64,000 nt of DNA from Lithobates sylvaticus (GCA_028564925.1 CM053032.1:118263490-118327489); one strand, 5' to 3'; shown: positions 21,266 to 32,700, counted from the first letter of the stretch. The notes: a model not told the origin generated them from the letters alone. Made by a program: numbers and translations.

Positions 21266-21553
21266 CAGCCTTTCTCAACCTTTGTAACATGGAGGAACCC
21301 TTGAAAAAAATGTCAAATCCTAGGGTACCCTTGCTAATAATTACAATATGTACAACTCATGGTGCATTCGTGTGATGGTCAGTGGGAAGAACATTCTTTA
21401 CTTTTTTAGTTGGGAATAATCCCTCTTGCAGATAGCTAATAGGGTAATTGGTGGTAGTTGGAATGTATCTGAGAGGAAGAAACTTGCTCAAGAAACCCCC
21501 ATAAACTCTGGAGTAACCCTAGGGTTCCATTAAGTCCTGGTTGAGAAAGGCTG
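21266..21553. mobile_element. hAT-type MITE with 8-bp target duplication
   Basis: 288-bp element with terminal inverted repeats CAGCCTTTCTCAACC and GGTTGAGAAAGGCTG. The flanking 8-mers ctctaatg (21258-21265) and ctgtaatg (21554-21561) differ at one base. 8-bp duplications and CAG..CTG ends are hAT hallmarks. It lies about 220 bp upstream of a GUCY2C exon. Confidence 0.88.
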
Positions 21554-21780
21554 CTGTAATGGTATGAGTACCATTGTGCGCACATTTCAGGAGTATGTTT
21601 TGATTGAGGTTCTGTTGATTTTAGTTACCCTTTTTGCAACCTGTTTATAAGATACTGTATATATTTGGAAGTGAGTGTAATGAATTACATATTTTTTTTT
21701 GCACTCTATGATTTGTATAGAGAAATAATATACTGTATATTCTATATTTAACACAAAATAATACATTTCATACATCATAG

Positions 21781-21913
21781 GGAATGTCTTATCTGCACTC
21801 CAGCAAAACTGAGGTCCATGGCCACTTAAAGTCAACAAACTGTGTTGTAGACAGCCGTATGGTGGTAAAAATAACAGACTTTCTTGGCAACACTATTCTA
21901 TGTCCTAAAAAAG
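21781..21913 (+). CDS. GUCY2C: GUCY2C exon (kinase-homology domain, part 2)
   Basis: 133-bp exon, phase 0 at its start and 1 at its end, bounded by a catag acceptor and an AAG|gtaaat donor. It encodes [33 protein letters not shown] and then the activation-loop start, ending PKK. It corresponds to the catalytic-loop region of the kinase-homology domain. As in the mammalian receptor the HRD motif is replaced by an HG(H/R)LKSTN form, so the domain is a pseudokinase. The glycine after DF, which I recall in the human protein as DFGCNS, is read here as DFLGNT. The domain binds ATP and tunes the cyclase rather than phosphorylating substrates. Reading phase joins cleanly to the exons at 17124 and 60318. 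Confidence 0.94.
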
Positions 21914-22249
21914 GTAAATCATCTTAATACTAATTTATAGCTTGTAGCTAGTTTTTTAGTTCTAGAGTCACAAAGGGTTAGAACCACTGTTGTTATTGCA
22001 GTTTCTACTTTGTACAAAAAAATTATGTATTTACAGTATGTCTTTTCGCTTATTTCAAGTCTCTGTGAAAAATAACACAGGCAGCAATAAAACAGCCTGA
22101 CAAAGATTCTAGACCATCTCTACTTGAAGTGAAATTTAAAATAACTGTTTGAACTAGAGGTAGACATTTGAAGTAAGCCTGTCAGATCCACCAAAGTGTA
22201 TAAACTAACATCACTGGTAAAGTGTCACCCCACAGGGCCACAGCCTGTC

Positions 22250-22610
22250 TTTAAGGCTGGCCACAGATTATGCTATTCTTTGTTGATGGGCGATTCTGTG
22301 TTGATGTGGGAATCCCTTCTGCAGCACTACTGCAATCAAAATACAATGATCACTGCTGGTGGCTTTTAGGCACTGGCAGTGATCAAATGAAAAAAACAAA
22401 CAAACAGACAGCAGATACAACCAGGCCTGCCCATAGATGGATCAAAATTTGGCCAGTTCCTGCTGGTTGGCTTAAAGGGTAAGTTCACCTTTTGTACACT
22501 TTTTTTTTTCTAAATTCCAGCTCCTCTATGCACCAATATAGCATTCAAAAAGATTATTGCCAACTAATTGGAAAATAGCTAGTTCAGGTCCACATCCCTA
22601 GTACAACATG
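22250..22610. repeat. Frog interspersed-repeat fragments
   Basis: 22250-22475 begins aaggctggccacag and may be a MITE. 22485-22610 (aagttcaccttttgtac, ccagctcctctatgcacc) is the reverse complement of part of the repeat at 56540-56600. Confidence 0.4.
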
Positions 22611-22640
22611 CAAAAACCGAGTTCCTCAAAGAGTGGGACT

Positions 22641-24844
22641 TTAACCATTTGACCACTGGGCACCCTTAATAACCAGACCAATTTTCAGCTTCCGGTGCTC
22701 TCACATTTTGAATGACAATTACTCAGTCATACAACACTGTACCCATATGAAATTGTTGTCCTTTTTATTTCACACAAATAGAGCTTTCTTTTGGTGGTAT
22801 TTAATCACTGTTGGGTTTTTTATTTTTTGCGCTTTAAAAGAAAAAAGACTGAAAATTAATTTTTCTTCGTTTTTGTTATAAAATTTAGCAAATTTGTAAT
22901 TTTTCTTGATACATTTTGGCCAAAATGTATACTCCCCAAATACCCCCTAAATGACCCCTTTATGGAAAGAAGACATTCCAAGGTATTTATAAAGAGGCAT
23001 GGTGAGTTTTTTGAAGTTGTCATTTTTTCCCACAATTCTTTGCAAAATCAAGATTTTTTTTTCTTTTTTTTTTTTCACAAAATTGTCATATTAGCAGGTT
23101 ATTTCTCACACACAGCATATTCATAGCACAAATTACACCCCAAAACACATTCTGCTATTACTCCAGAGTATGGCGATACCACATGTGTGAGACTTTTACA
23201 CAGCGTGGCCACATACCGAGGCCCAACATGCAGGCAGCACCATCGGGCGTTCTGCAGCACCCAGGCCAATTCTGACATTTCTCTCCTACATGTACAAATC
23301 ATAATTTATTCTCTAGAAAATTACATAGAACCACAAAACATTATATATGTTTTTTTAGCAAAGACCCTAGAGAATACAATGGAAGTTGTTGCAACTTTTT
23401 ATCTCGCACAGTACTTGCGCAGCAATTTTTCGAAGGCGTTTTTTTTTTAAAAACAATAAACTGTTTTGTGCTTTACAAAAAACAAAACAGTAAAGTTAGC
23501 CCAATGTTTTTGCATAATGTGAAAGATGAAGTTACGCCGAGTAAATAGATACTTAACGTGTCACCCTTCACAACTGCACACACTCGTGGAATGGCGCCAA
23601 ACTTTGCTACTTAAAAATCCCCATAGGCGACACTTTAAATTTTTTTACTGGTTACATGTTTTGAGTTACAGAGGAGGTCTAGGGCCAAAATTATTGTTAT
23701 CGCTCTAACGTTCACAGCGATACCTCACATGTATGGTCTGAACACCGTTTTCATATGTGGGCGGGACTTGCGTATGCTTTCCCTTCTGCATGCAAGCACA
23801 CGGGGACAAGGGGCGCTTTAAAAAAAAAATGTATTGTTAATTTTACTTTATTTATTTTAGTTTGACACTGTTTTTCCCAAAAATTATTTTTTTGATCACT
23901 TTTATTCCTATTACAAGGAATGTAAACATCTATGTAATAGGAATATGGCATGACAGGTCCTCTTTACAGTGATATATGGGGTCAATAAGACCACACATCT
24001 GACAAAGGAAAGACACATACCCACAGGTTTAGAGAGTGCTTCTCACCCCCGAAAGGTAGAAAATGGGAAAAGCTCCCCCACGTTGGGGTTTTTAGGCAGC
24101 AAAAAAAAAGGAGAGTAGATAAATGATGTAAAAATAATTTTTTGTATTTATTGATATAGAAAAACATAACATAATAGTTAAAAAATGAGCTCCCGTGGGA
24201 AAATAATTATAAAAGAAAATGGATGTACATTAACAGACCAGAGTTTCATACCGACATTATACAATAAATGTCAAACATGAACAATTAGCCCTCTAATTCC
24301 CTCTAAGGGCTAATTGTTCATGTTTGACATTTATTGTATAATGTTGGTATGAAACTCTGGTCTGTTAATGTACATCCATTTTCTTTTATAATCATTTTCC
24401 CACGGGAGCTCATTTTTTAACTATTATGTTATGTTTTTCTATATCAATAAATACAAAAAATTATTTTTACATCATCTATCTACTTTTTTTTTTTTTTGCT
24501 GCCTAAAAACCCAACGCGGGGGAGCTTTTCCCATATAAGACCCCACATCTCACCTCTAGGCTAGAAAGTCTGAAATAAAAAAAATAAAAAAATGATCCTG
24601 GCTTTGATCGTAGCGGTGAGTCGGTAGAAGCACCAGAGGGCCGCGGGAGGGGGGGCGTCCGCTCTCGCCTCCCGTAAAAATGATCAAGCAGTGGAACAGC
24701 TGTTATGATCATTCTTATGGTGTAGGGAATCGCAGGCTGAAAAAGCTGATATCTGAATGATGCCTGTAGCTGCACCCATCATTCAGATATCCCCGCACAA
24801 AGTCAAGGATGTCATATGACGGCCGGCAGGCGGGAAGTGGTTAA
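22641..24844 (+). mobile_element. TTAA-flanked MITE, long copy holding a palindrome
   Basis: Bounded by TTAA (22641-22644 and 24841-24844), with ends TTAACCATTTGACC and gggaagtggTTAA. The 5' part has the family hallmarks acaaatagagctttctttt and ttttttgcgcttta, then a taccacatgtgtgagac block. A 472-bp palindrome (24063-24534) is inserted. No transposase. The TTAA target suggests a piggyBac/Kolobok relative. Confidence 0.65.
24063..24534. repeat. Palindrome, arms about 230 bp, 13-bp spacer
   Basis: 24063-24292 is the reverse complement of 24306-24534, with a few differences. The arms read outward to AATAAA-type signals (tatcaataaatacaaaaaatt) and end in a poly-purine/T run, ggcagc and ccccaacg. 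No hammerhead-like motif was found in it. It is otherwise organised like the other head-to-head pairs. Confidence 0.85.
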
Positions 24845-25675
24845 AACGCATTTTTTATTTATTTTTTTAACACAAAGTTGTCCATTTATACAATATTTCT
24901 AACACACAGCATGTACATACCAAAAATGACACCCCAAAACAGATTCTCCTCCTCCTGAGTACGGTGATACCACATGTGTGAGACTTCCACAGTCTGGCCA
25001 CATACAGAGGCAGAGTACATCCGAGTATGGCTGAGCATGGCTGGGTACGGCTGGGTATCGCAGAGTATGGCTGGTTATCACCGAGTATGGCTGAGTATGG
25101 CTGCATGTGGATGAGTATGGCTGGGTATCGCAGGGTATTGCATGGTATCGCATGGTATTGCAGAGTATGGCAGGGTATCGCAGGGTATTGCAGGGTATTG
25201 CAGGGCATCGCAGAATATCGCAGGTTATGGCAGGGTATTGCAGAGTATCGCAGGGTATGGCAGGGTATGGCAGGATATTGCGGGGTATTGCAGGGTATTG
25301 CTGGGTATTTGCTGGGTATTGCAGGGTATTGCTGAGCATGGATGGATGGATCGGTGGTGACTGCAGAGCAGCACTGTGGGCACTACAGATCCCCCCCCCC
25401 CTCTCCACTCACACTGTACCGATCGGTACAGAGAGAGGAGAGAGGAACCGGCATCATGAAATGACGCCGGTTTGTTTACATGTGATCACTCTGTCATTTG
25501 ACAGAGCGATCACATGGTAAACGGTGGTGATGAGCGGCCGTTTACCGTGATCTGCGGGGTCCCCAGGGGGCGTGCGAGAGCGGGATTCTGGGAGGACGTC
25601 ACAGTACGCCCTCCCAAAGTTAAGCAACCGCCCTGTAGCCGTCATTCAGCTATGGGCCAGTTATTAAGTGGTTAA
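24845..25675 (+). mobile_element. Second TTAA-type MITE fragment, abutting the first
   Basis: Repeats the block cacagcatgtac..taccacatgtgtgagac seen at 23105-23200 in the previous copy. It ends gccagttattaagtggTTAA (25672-25675). The left end is truncated. It contains the minisatellite below and a GC-rich 3' part. Confidence 0.6.
25020..25345. repeat. 10-bp minisatellite, about 32 units
   Basis: Tandem units close to gcagggtatt/gcagggtatc/ggctgggtat run through the whole interval, drifting from a ggctgagtat type on the left to gcagggtattg on the right. The long frames here on both strands, with CNTLQYPAI-like repeats, are translation artefacts of the satellite. Confidence 0.92.
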
Positions 25676-26190
25676 ATGGACCAAAAATGCTCAGGGATTA
25701 GGGAATTTTAGAAAATTACAAATTCATTACAACAAATTAATACCATATCAACAAGGTTAATACAATTGAAACACATGATTAAGATGAGAGCAGACATGGA
25801 GGACAAGCAATTGGAAAAGGAGCCCAAATCAACTGTCGGAAAGACAGAAGAAATCCAACGCATTTTAACGAATAAGGGAAAGGTCTTCTTCTGGGAAAAT
25901 GGTCTGAAGCTTTCCAGATAAATGCATACAATCTATAATATCAATAAACACATAATTACAAACACAATTCGAAATTATAGTATGACATAACTTATATCAT
26001 AAAAATTGTTAACAGAAATAACAAACAAGAAAAAAAATGTGAATGCAAGTATCCATACTGACCTCGTTTGTCATATATGTAAATCGGAGAAGATCATAGC
26101 TCAAAGAATGAAAGGAAACTGAGACACCAAAACAGCTCCATGTGGCCAGAGCAGGAAGGAACTAAGCCGTGTCCACATCAGAAACCTCCC
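25676..26190. other. Unassigned intronic sequence
   Basis: AT-rich, with nothing recognised. Its right edge abuts a Gypsy LTR. Confidence 0.4.
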
Positions 26191-27338
26191 TGTCACAACA
26201 AGTACTTACCGAGGCCGAGATGCCGAGAGCGGTTAGCCCTTGCAACTACGCACACCCTGTCCCCTGGAGGTGAGACAGGGAGCAGATGGCACGCAGAAGC
26301 ACTGGCCACCAGCAGGTGTAGGTTCCTAAAGAAGCTGAGGAGCTGAGCAGTGGGTTACTGGGGATCAGGACCTGGCTGATGATCCTGTGCGTGATAAACA
26401 GTCGAGGAAGTGGCAGGGGATCAGGTAACAAAATAGCAAGTCCGTGAAGCAGGCCAAAGGTCAGATCCGTGAAATCAGGCAAGGAAGCCCATAAGGCAGG
26501 CCAAGGGTCAAATCTGGGTAAACGATCAAGAGATTCTGTAAGGCAGGCCAAGGGTCAAATCCGGGTAATCAATCAGAGAGTCTGTTAAGCAAGCCGAGGG
26601 TCGAATCGAGGATGAGAGCAGCGTAGTCAGGGACGGTCCGGGTCAAAAGCAGGTAATCAGGCAAACAGCAGGAAACAGGCACAAACGGGAAGCTTACAAC
26701 AAACCAGCAACCCGTTTGGACACCAGAGCTGTCTAAAATAGCCATGCCATAGCGTGTGCGACGCGGCGCACATTCGTGTTCCATTGCGCACACTTGTGCG
26801 CCAATGCGCACATCTGCAAGCCATTGCACACACGCGTGAGCTACTGGGCGCACACGTGTGTGCGCCGGAGCGCTAATCCGCCACGCATGCGCGCAACAGC
26901 ATGGCGAGCATGGGTGGCAAACGTCCTTCTCTGACAGTGCCCCCCCTCCCCAGGGGCGGACACCAGACGCCCAAGCTGGACATCAGTTCCGGATGTTCCC
27001 GGTGGAAGGCTTGAATCAACCGTGGGGCATGCAGATTCCTAGCGGGCTCACAGGAATTATCCTCGGGAGGGTATCCTTTCCATTGGATAAGGTATTGAAG
27101 TTGCCTGCCCCTTTTTCTGCAATTCAAAATAGCCTCCACCTCAAATTCATTTTCTCTGTCCACTTCAACTGGCGGAGGAGGAAGTCCCCTTCTTCCGGGG
27201 AAAGATCCGGTCACCACGGGTTTTAGTAAGGATGCATGAAAAACTGGGTGTAGCCTGTAGGAGTTTGGTAGTGCCAGCTCAAATGCCACAGGGTTGATCA
27301 TCCTTTTGATTTTGAAAGGTCCAATAAATCTTTGGAAA
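26191..27338 (-). mobile_element. Gypsy retrotransposon fragment: 3' LTR and pol C-terminus (copy A)
   Basis: Fossil fragment on the minus strand. The LTR spans 26191-26936 (746 bp, with TGTCA..TGACA ends). It contains imperfect tandem copies of aggcaggccaagggtcaaat and an NRF1-like gcatgcgcgc site. A purine-rich tract precedes the LTR on the minus strand (about 26937-26958). The coding part reads the end of integrase ([16 protein letters not shown]), then a chromodomain (EFEVEAILNCR, QYLIQWKGYPPEDNSCEP). Such chromodomains steer integration. About 1.1 kb of the element remains and it is broken. Confidence 0.85.
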
Positions 27339-27359
27339 AAACTGGAACAAGTTCCCCAT

Positions 27360-27670
27360 GGGTTTTTAGGCAGCAATAAAGAACCGTTTGTTAATGAAAT
27401 CAAAGTACTTTATTTTGGATTTTTTGCATGTGGTTCAACAGACAAAAAATATAGTCATTGAATTTAAAATTCGAGCTCTGGTTTACAAGCAGTCAACAGG
27501 TGAAAGTACATACAGTATACATCAATATGGGTATGGATGGTATAGAGTAATAAAGTATGTTTCCAAAAAATCATCTAGTGAGGAGCATGCCACTACCCCA
27601 ATGCATTTCGACCATTTGGAAGTCAGGGTCTTCTTCAGGGGGCATAAAGAAAAAGGGGGGCAGCTTTATC
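27360..27670 (-). mobile_element. Non-autonomous element with hammerhead-like motif (single copy)
   Basis: Minus-strand unit with a hammerhead-like motif near its 5' side and AT-rich sequence after it. It ends with a TTTATTGCTGCC-type tail next to ttaggcagcaataaag (27364). The ggcagc end is shared with the palindrome at 24.06-24.53 kb, which suggests one family. Confidence 0.45.
27595..27644 (-). ncRNA. Hammerhead-like ribozyme, consensus core
   Basis: On the minus strand stem I CCCC pairs with GGGG and can extend by a G-U and a U-A pair. The box is CTGAAGA (RC of 27632-27638), an exact fit to CUGANGA, followed by one extra A. Stem II GACC pairs with GGTC around a 12-nt loop. GAAA is intact, then the palindrome TGCA and TT at the cleavage position. 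All conserved core positions of a hammerhead are kept apart from the extra A. Confidence 0.55.
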
Positions 27671-27715
27671 ACATTTCTGCGAAAGAGAGGAAGATATTAG
27701 ACATTTTGTTAAATC

Positions 27716-27716
<1 letters not shown>

Positions 27717-27746
<30 letters not shown>
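27717..27746. repeat. (TA)n microsatellite
   Basis: About 15 uninterrupted TA units. Confidence 0.9.
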
Positions 27747-27750
<4 letters not shown>

Positions 27751-28371
27751 TTTAAAGTTGTTGATGCAGTTTCTCGCATGTAATATTTACCCTTCCACCA
27801 GATTGTTTTTGCTCAGACCAGAGACTTTATTAAAAAACGAAAAATTGCTCTCCCCACGAGTGGTTGCAGGTCCCACCGTCGCACCGTTACTCCCCAAAGT
27901 GGCAAGAGCAAAATGTCCCCCAGAGGGTCAAATTCACGGGCTTACAGAGGATGGTAAAGCAACGGCGTTTCCCACAGTTGGGGGTGCCACTATGTGGGTG
28001 GTTCCACCTGAAAGCAACAAGTGTTGAATTACTAAAGTATTGCGTGTGGTTAGCACTGTGGCTACTGGATCAGGGGGGTGTGTAAAGCAGTACAATGGAG
28101 CTGTTAATATACATTTTATTTTTAATAAAGGGACTAGGCTATGGGTGTATATAGGCCCAGGATTGCATGCTGGGGAGGTTGGTGCAAGCAAATATGCATG
28201 TAGGCCACTAAAGGAGAAATTCACACAAATCTTAAAATAAAATAGCCAAAAAAAAAAAATATTTTGAAAATGCATGCATAAATAGGGGACATTCACAGAA
28301 TATTCCTATCATGTTAATTAGCTAATGATGAAATGAATGCACTACATTAGCAAACATACAATACATATAAT
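27747..28371. other. Unassigned sequence
   Basis: Contains short open frames on + at about 27746-28027 and 28040-28240 with Gly/Val-rich translations. I could not match them to any family, so I do not call a gene. Confidence 0.3.
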
Positions 28372-30283
28372 GTGAAAGATATACAAATAGCGTATAAATG
28401 GTGCGCAATTCAACCTTAAAAATAATTATTGCCACAATGTCAATTGTGGTCAATAGTGCACAAGTGAAAAAAATAAAATATATATACACTCCGTATATAT
28501 AGTGCTGGAGGTGTGTGAAAAAAAATATACAATCCTTGTATATAAATGAATATGTGAGTATGTGATCCTTATTATAAAAGAAATGCCAAACGTGCATCTA
28601 AAATCTTATTTAATAGGTGAAAGTATTTGTTGTGTTGGTAAAATGAAAAAAAGTTGAACGACGATTCAGTGATAGCAATCAAGATGATTGGGAATTGTGT
28701 GCTGTGTTAGAAAGATTGAAGGAACTCTGGCGTAGCAACAGGTGCTCTGATTACAAGATTGGTACCATACACCAGACAATTAGGGTTGAATACAATCTAA
28801 TTGCAACAATATACAGATACACCAGGCGATTACTCTAATTGCAAGGTTGGTGCCATACACCATACAATCCTATTGTATGCAATCTATTTGCTACGATAAC
28901 CAGATAAACATATACACCAGGCGATTGGTGTTTTAAAAGTGCAGTGGTGCATTACTGATATAGCAATTAAGACAGCTGGTTTAAACTCCCACTGTTTAGA
29001 GCAGGGGTCTCCAAACTGCGGCCCGAGGGCCAGATGTGGCCCTTTGCTAGTCTTTATGCGGCCCTTGGGGCACAACTCCTTCCACTGATATGAGGCACTA
29101 TTCCTCTCACTGACACCAACAATGGGGCACTATATCTTCCACGATACCAATGATGGAATACTATTACTCCTACTAATAGGGGAAATACTCCTCCTATTGA
29201 CCACCAACCCTGAGGCCATATTTATTCTCACTGATGCTGGGCCCGTGACATTTTCTGCCCTTGCTGGCCACAATCCGGCCCTCCTAAAGTCTGAAGGATA
29301 ATAAAGTGGCCCTTTGTTTGAAAAGTTTGGAGACCCCTGGTTTAGAGAAACAAAAAGCAAAAAAGACTGCTATTTTGGAAAATATAAATATAAATATAAA
29401 ATGTTGCCACTTCGGTATTGGTATTTATAAATATATAGGAAGAAAGAAACAAAAACTTCCCTTAATGTTGCCGGTACAATTATAGGTGATCACCTATAAT
29501 TGTACCGGCAACATTAAGGGAAGTTTTTGTTTCTTTCTTCCTATATATTTATAAATACCAATACCGAAGTGGCAACATTTTATATTTATATTTATATTTT
29601 CCAAAATAGCAGCCTTTTTTGCTTTTTGTTTCTCTAAACAGTGGGAGTTTAAACCAGCTGTCTTAATTGCTATATCAGTAATGCACCACTGCACTTTTAA
29701 AACACCAATCGCCTGGTGTATATGTTTATCTGGTTATCGTAGCAAATAGATTGCATACAATAGGATTGTATGGTGTATGGCACCAACCTTGCAATTAGAG
29801 TAATCGCCTGGTGTATCTGTATATTGTTGCAATTAGATTGTATTCAACACTAATTGTCTGGTGTATGGTACCAATCTTGTAATCAGAGCACCTGTTGCTA
29901 CGCCAGAGTTCCTTCAATCTTTCTAACACAGCACACAATTCCCAATCATCTTGATTGCTATCACTGAATCGTCGTTCAACTTTTTTTCATTTTACCAACA
30001 CAACAAATACTTTCACCTATTAAATAAGATTTTAGATGCACGTTTGGCATTTCTTTTATAATAAGGATCACATACTCACATATTCATTTATATACAAGGA
30101 TTGTATATTTTATTTCACACACCTCCAGCACTATATATACGGAGTGTATATATATTTTATTTTTTTCACTTGTGCACTATTGACCACAATTGACATTGTG
30201 GCAATAATTATTTTTAAAGATCTATGCTCACATAATTAAGGTTGAATTGCGCACCATTTATACGCTATTTGTATATCTTTCAC
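28372..30283. repeat. Large palindrome, arms about 780 bp, no spacer
   Basis: Centre at aggtga|tcacct (29489/29490). The left arm 28372-29489 is the reverse complement of the right arm 29490-30283 once the 338-bp hAT insert at 29002-29339 and its duplicated 8-mer are removed. Mirrored frames (MHVWHFFYNKDHIL on both sides) show near identity. There are small differences near the outer ends. It has no coding capacity and no hammerhead-like motif that I could see. Confidence 0.88.
29002..29339. mobile_element. hAT-type MITE with exact 8-bp target duplication
   Basis: Termini CAGGGGTCTCCAAAC and GTTTGGAGACCCCTG, flanked by GTTTAGAG at 28994-29001 and 29340-29347. The right arm of the surrounding palindrome carries the empty site (ctctaaac), so this insertion came after the palindrome formed. 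Confidence 0.95.
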
Positions 30284-30429
30284 CTATTTTCAAGTGTGGG
30301 AACACTTTTAATGGTAGCAGCATTTCATTTAGTAATCTTATTTTATTCTATTAGATTTGGGGCTTTTAAATTATATATCAGCGCTTTAGTATACACCAAT
30401 TTTTAACAATACATATAATGTAATTTTAA

Positions 30430-30852
30430 AGGATAAAACTTACCTTCATATATTCCTCCTGCAGGACCTGAATAATGGCAGAACAGGTCTCTGGAATAAT
30501 GATCCCCACGCACTGAAAGACAGATACAAACCTCACAAGCACAAACTGAACCGCAGAAAACGAGCGAATTAAGCTGAAGTCTGAGAAGCCCGAGATTAGC
30601 AGACGGAGCCCAAAGGGTGTCGTTTTGGATCTTGAGCTTCCTTTTTCTAGTCCCGTCGTACGTGCTGTACGTCATCGCGTGAACCGCTGTACTTTTAGCG
30701 TGATCGTGTGTGGTCAAGTCCGTTCGCTTTCAAGTCCGGCGAAGCCCCGCTGGAAGGTCCGGCGGTTTGTCTGCCGGACTAGGTTTGTCTGCCGGACTAG
30801 GTCCGGCGGACATTCCCGCGGCAAAGTCCGATCGTGTGTACGCGGCATATGG
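30430..30852 (-). mobile_element. Frog MITE fragment ending in ATGCCGCGTACACACG
   Basis: On the minus strand it begins ATGCCGCGTACACACGATCG, then GGACTTTGCCGCGG and a duplicated 18-bp CTAGTCCGGCAGACAAAC-like unit, and runs into AT-richer sequence. The start is a terminal sequence I recall from ranid genomes. The other end is not clear. Confidence 0.45.
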
Positions 30853-31080
30853 GTTCTAATCAGGTTGTGCAGGGATTGAGGGTATGCTTAGAATGGAAGT
30901 AATCGTGTAATGGGGTGTAGGTGAAATGTGAGAAAAATGTGAAGGAGAATTTATGCTGGTGAATTGGTGATGATGAAAAATAAAATAAATAAATGATGAA
31001 TGTGATGTGTGAAAAGAGGGGGGGATGGGTTGATAAGTGTGGGGAGTGTTGTGAAGTGAGTGTTGTGTGGAAATGAAACT

Positions 31081-31435
31081 AATGCTGGCCATACACTAGT
31101 CGAAAAATCGACCGAACCCAATTTCGAAAAACGAACGTTCGGCTGCGAGCGCAAACGATGGTGCCATCATATAATGGCCGATAAATCGTTCAGTGAACAT
31201 AAATAAAAAAAAATTATGTTCGTTTTTTTACATATACCTAGTGCAGACAGGTCGGACGGGAAACACATTAACCTTTCAATTTATCGTTCGCTCGGCAGAA
31301 AATTTCCAAACTTGTCCTTAGTTTTTTCGGGTCAAAAACGTCCAAACGATTATCGATTTTTGTGTCCATTAACTGGCCGAAAAATCGAACGAATGGTCTA
31401 ATGACCGATTTTTCGACTAGTGTATGGCCAGCATT
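31081..31435. mobile_element. MITE with 30-bp terminal inverted repeats
   Basis: Left end AATGCTGGCCATACACTAGT followed by cgaaaaatcg; the right end is its exact reverse complement. The interior is rich in tcgaa/cgaac motifs. No clear target duplication and no coding capacity. Confidence 0.88.
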
Positions 31436-31750
31436 AGACTGAAGTGAAAAACCCACTGTGAATGAAATGGAAGGGAGAAGAAAAAGAAAATACTGCACTG
31501 TACTTAAGTAATAGTGGTTGTTACCTGTAAATGCCCTTGTTGATTTAAACCTCTTCAAAGGAAAGCCCTTTAGAATATATTATAAAGTCCTGCTTTTCAG
31601 CAGTAGAGAAGAAACTGCAACAGAGTATAAGTATAAAGAATTTTAAAACCGGCTAAATTGGCCAGCATTAGCCAATAGTCATGTGAAAAAATATATAAAC
31701 TCTGCTTCCAAAGATTTGTCCATACCTGTCTATATGAACCTCCAGTGTTA

Positions 31751-32154
31751 GGGCTCTTTCACACGGAAGGACCGTATGTCCGTTTTTCATCCTTCCGTTT
31801 TCGGATGAAAAACGGACATACAGGTATCCCTATGGGATAGCGGGTGTCAGCGGATGAGCATCCGCTGACACCCGCTCTCGTCCGTGCCCGCTCTGCTCCG
31901 TTTCTGCAAACGGAGGAAAACCCTATTTTTTTCATCCGTCTGCAGAGCGGATCGGATGACGACGGACTCTACGGTCCGTCGTCACCCGATCCACCATAGG
32001 GGAGAGCGGCGCTCTGACAGGTCCGTCCCTGCACGGAGTGCAGAGACGGACCTGTCATCTTCCTGCTCAGCGGAGATCGCTCCGGCGATCCCCGCTGAGC
32101 AAGCGGCTATCCACGGGGCAGATCTGCGCTGATCCGCCCCGTGTGAAAGAGCCC
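31751..32154. mobile_element. Harbinger-like MITE (TTA target duplication)
   Basis: Termini GGGCTCTTTCACACGG and CCGTGTGAAAGAGCCC, flanked by TTA (31748-31750 and 32155-32157). The interior has nested hairpins, such as tccgtttttcatcc with ggatgaaaaacgga, and gcgggtgtcagcggatg with its complement. A fragment of the same family lies at 58435-58541. Confidence 0.88.
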
Positions 32155-32159
32155 TTACG

Positions 32160-32700
32160 CCTGCCAGAGATCAACTGAATGATTCTGGCATGTGCGCTGT
32201 AATTTATATCATTCCTACTTACTATAAGTTGATACAGGTGTATTAATTCCACTGGTTCTCCCCTTCTGATGGGGACACCTGAGCCGTCTCAACGGCTGTA
32301 GCGCCACCCTCTCGGCGTTCCGGAAGGCTTTGTTGGCCCCCGAATATCACCGTCGCCTCCGGCGAACAGCACGCGACGTCACACCGTTCGCATAGTTGCG
32401 CGCATGCGCCCTGCAGGCGTCCCCGGCTTAGCCTAGGACCGACTGCCGCGCATGCGCACAACTTAAACTGCGATCACGGAACGCCGCCGGCAGGGGAATA
32501 ACCCTCTCAGAAGGATTGTATAATCATGGGGACTGCGAGCCAGGGGGACAATATTTAGAGACTCCCTCCTCTCCCCCTGCCGGAAGGCACGTAATTGCTC
32601 TGGGTTGCATTTACCTGGTGGACAGAGCAGCAGTGAGACCCACAGGCCCCCAGGGGGAGAAACAAGATGCGGTCAAAAAAAGTTGCTGTTATAGAGTATA
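32160..32700. other. GC-rich segment with CRE-like and two NRF1 palindromes
   Basis: CpG-rich compared with its surroundings. GACGTCA lies at 32375-32381, and GCGCATGCGC at 32400-32409 and 32448-32457. The combination is the same as in the DIRS leaders, so it may be the remnant of a retroelement promoter. I see no coding sequence. Confidence 0.4.

Noticed and set aside
24867-25520. Long frames with CNTLQYPAI-type or GIAGYCRV-type repeats on both strands
   Set aside because: Translations of the 10-bp minisatellite; open in several frames because the unit lacks stops.
27746-28240. Two adjacent plus-strand frames as a small gene
   Set aside because: No recognisable domain, no splice or codon evidence, and the region is surrounded by repeats.
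30036-30239. Hydrophobic 67-aa frame with mirror at 28322-28597
   Set aside because: AT-rich palindrome arm translated twice; membrane-like look is due to composition.
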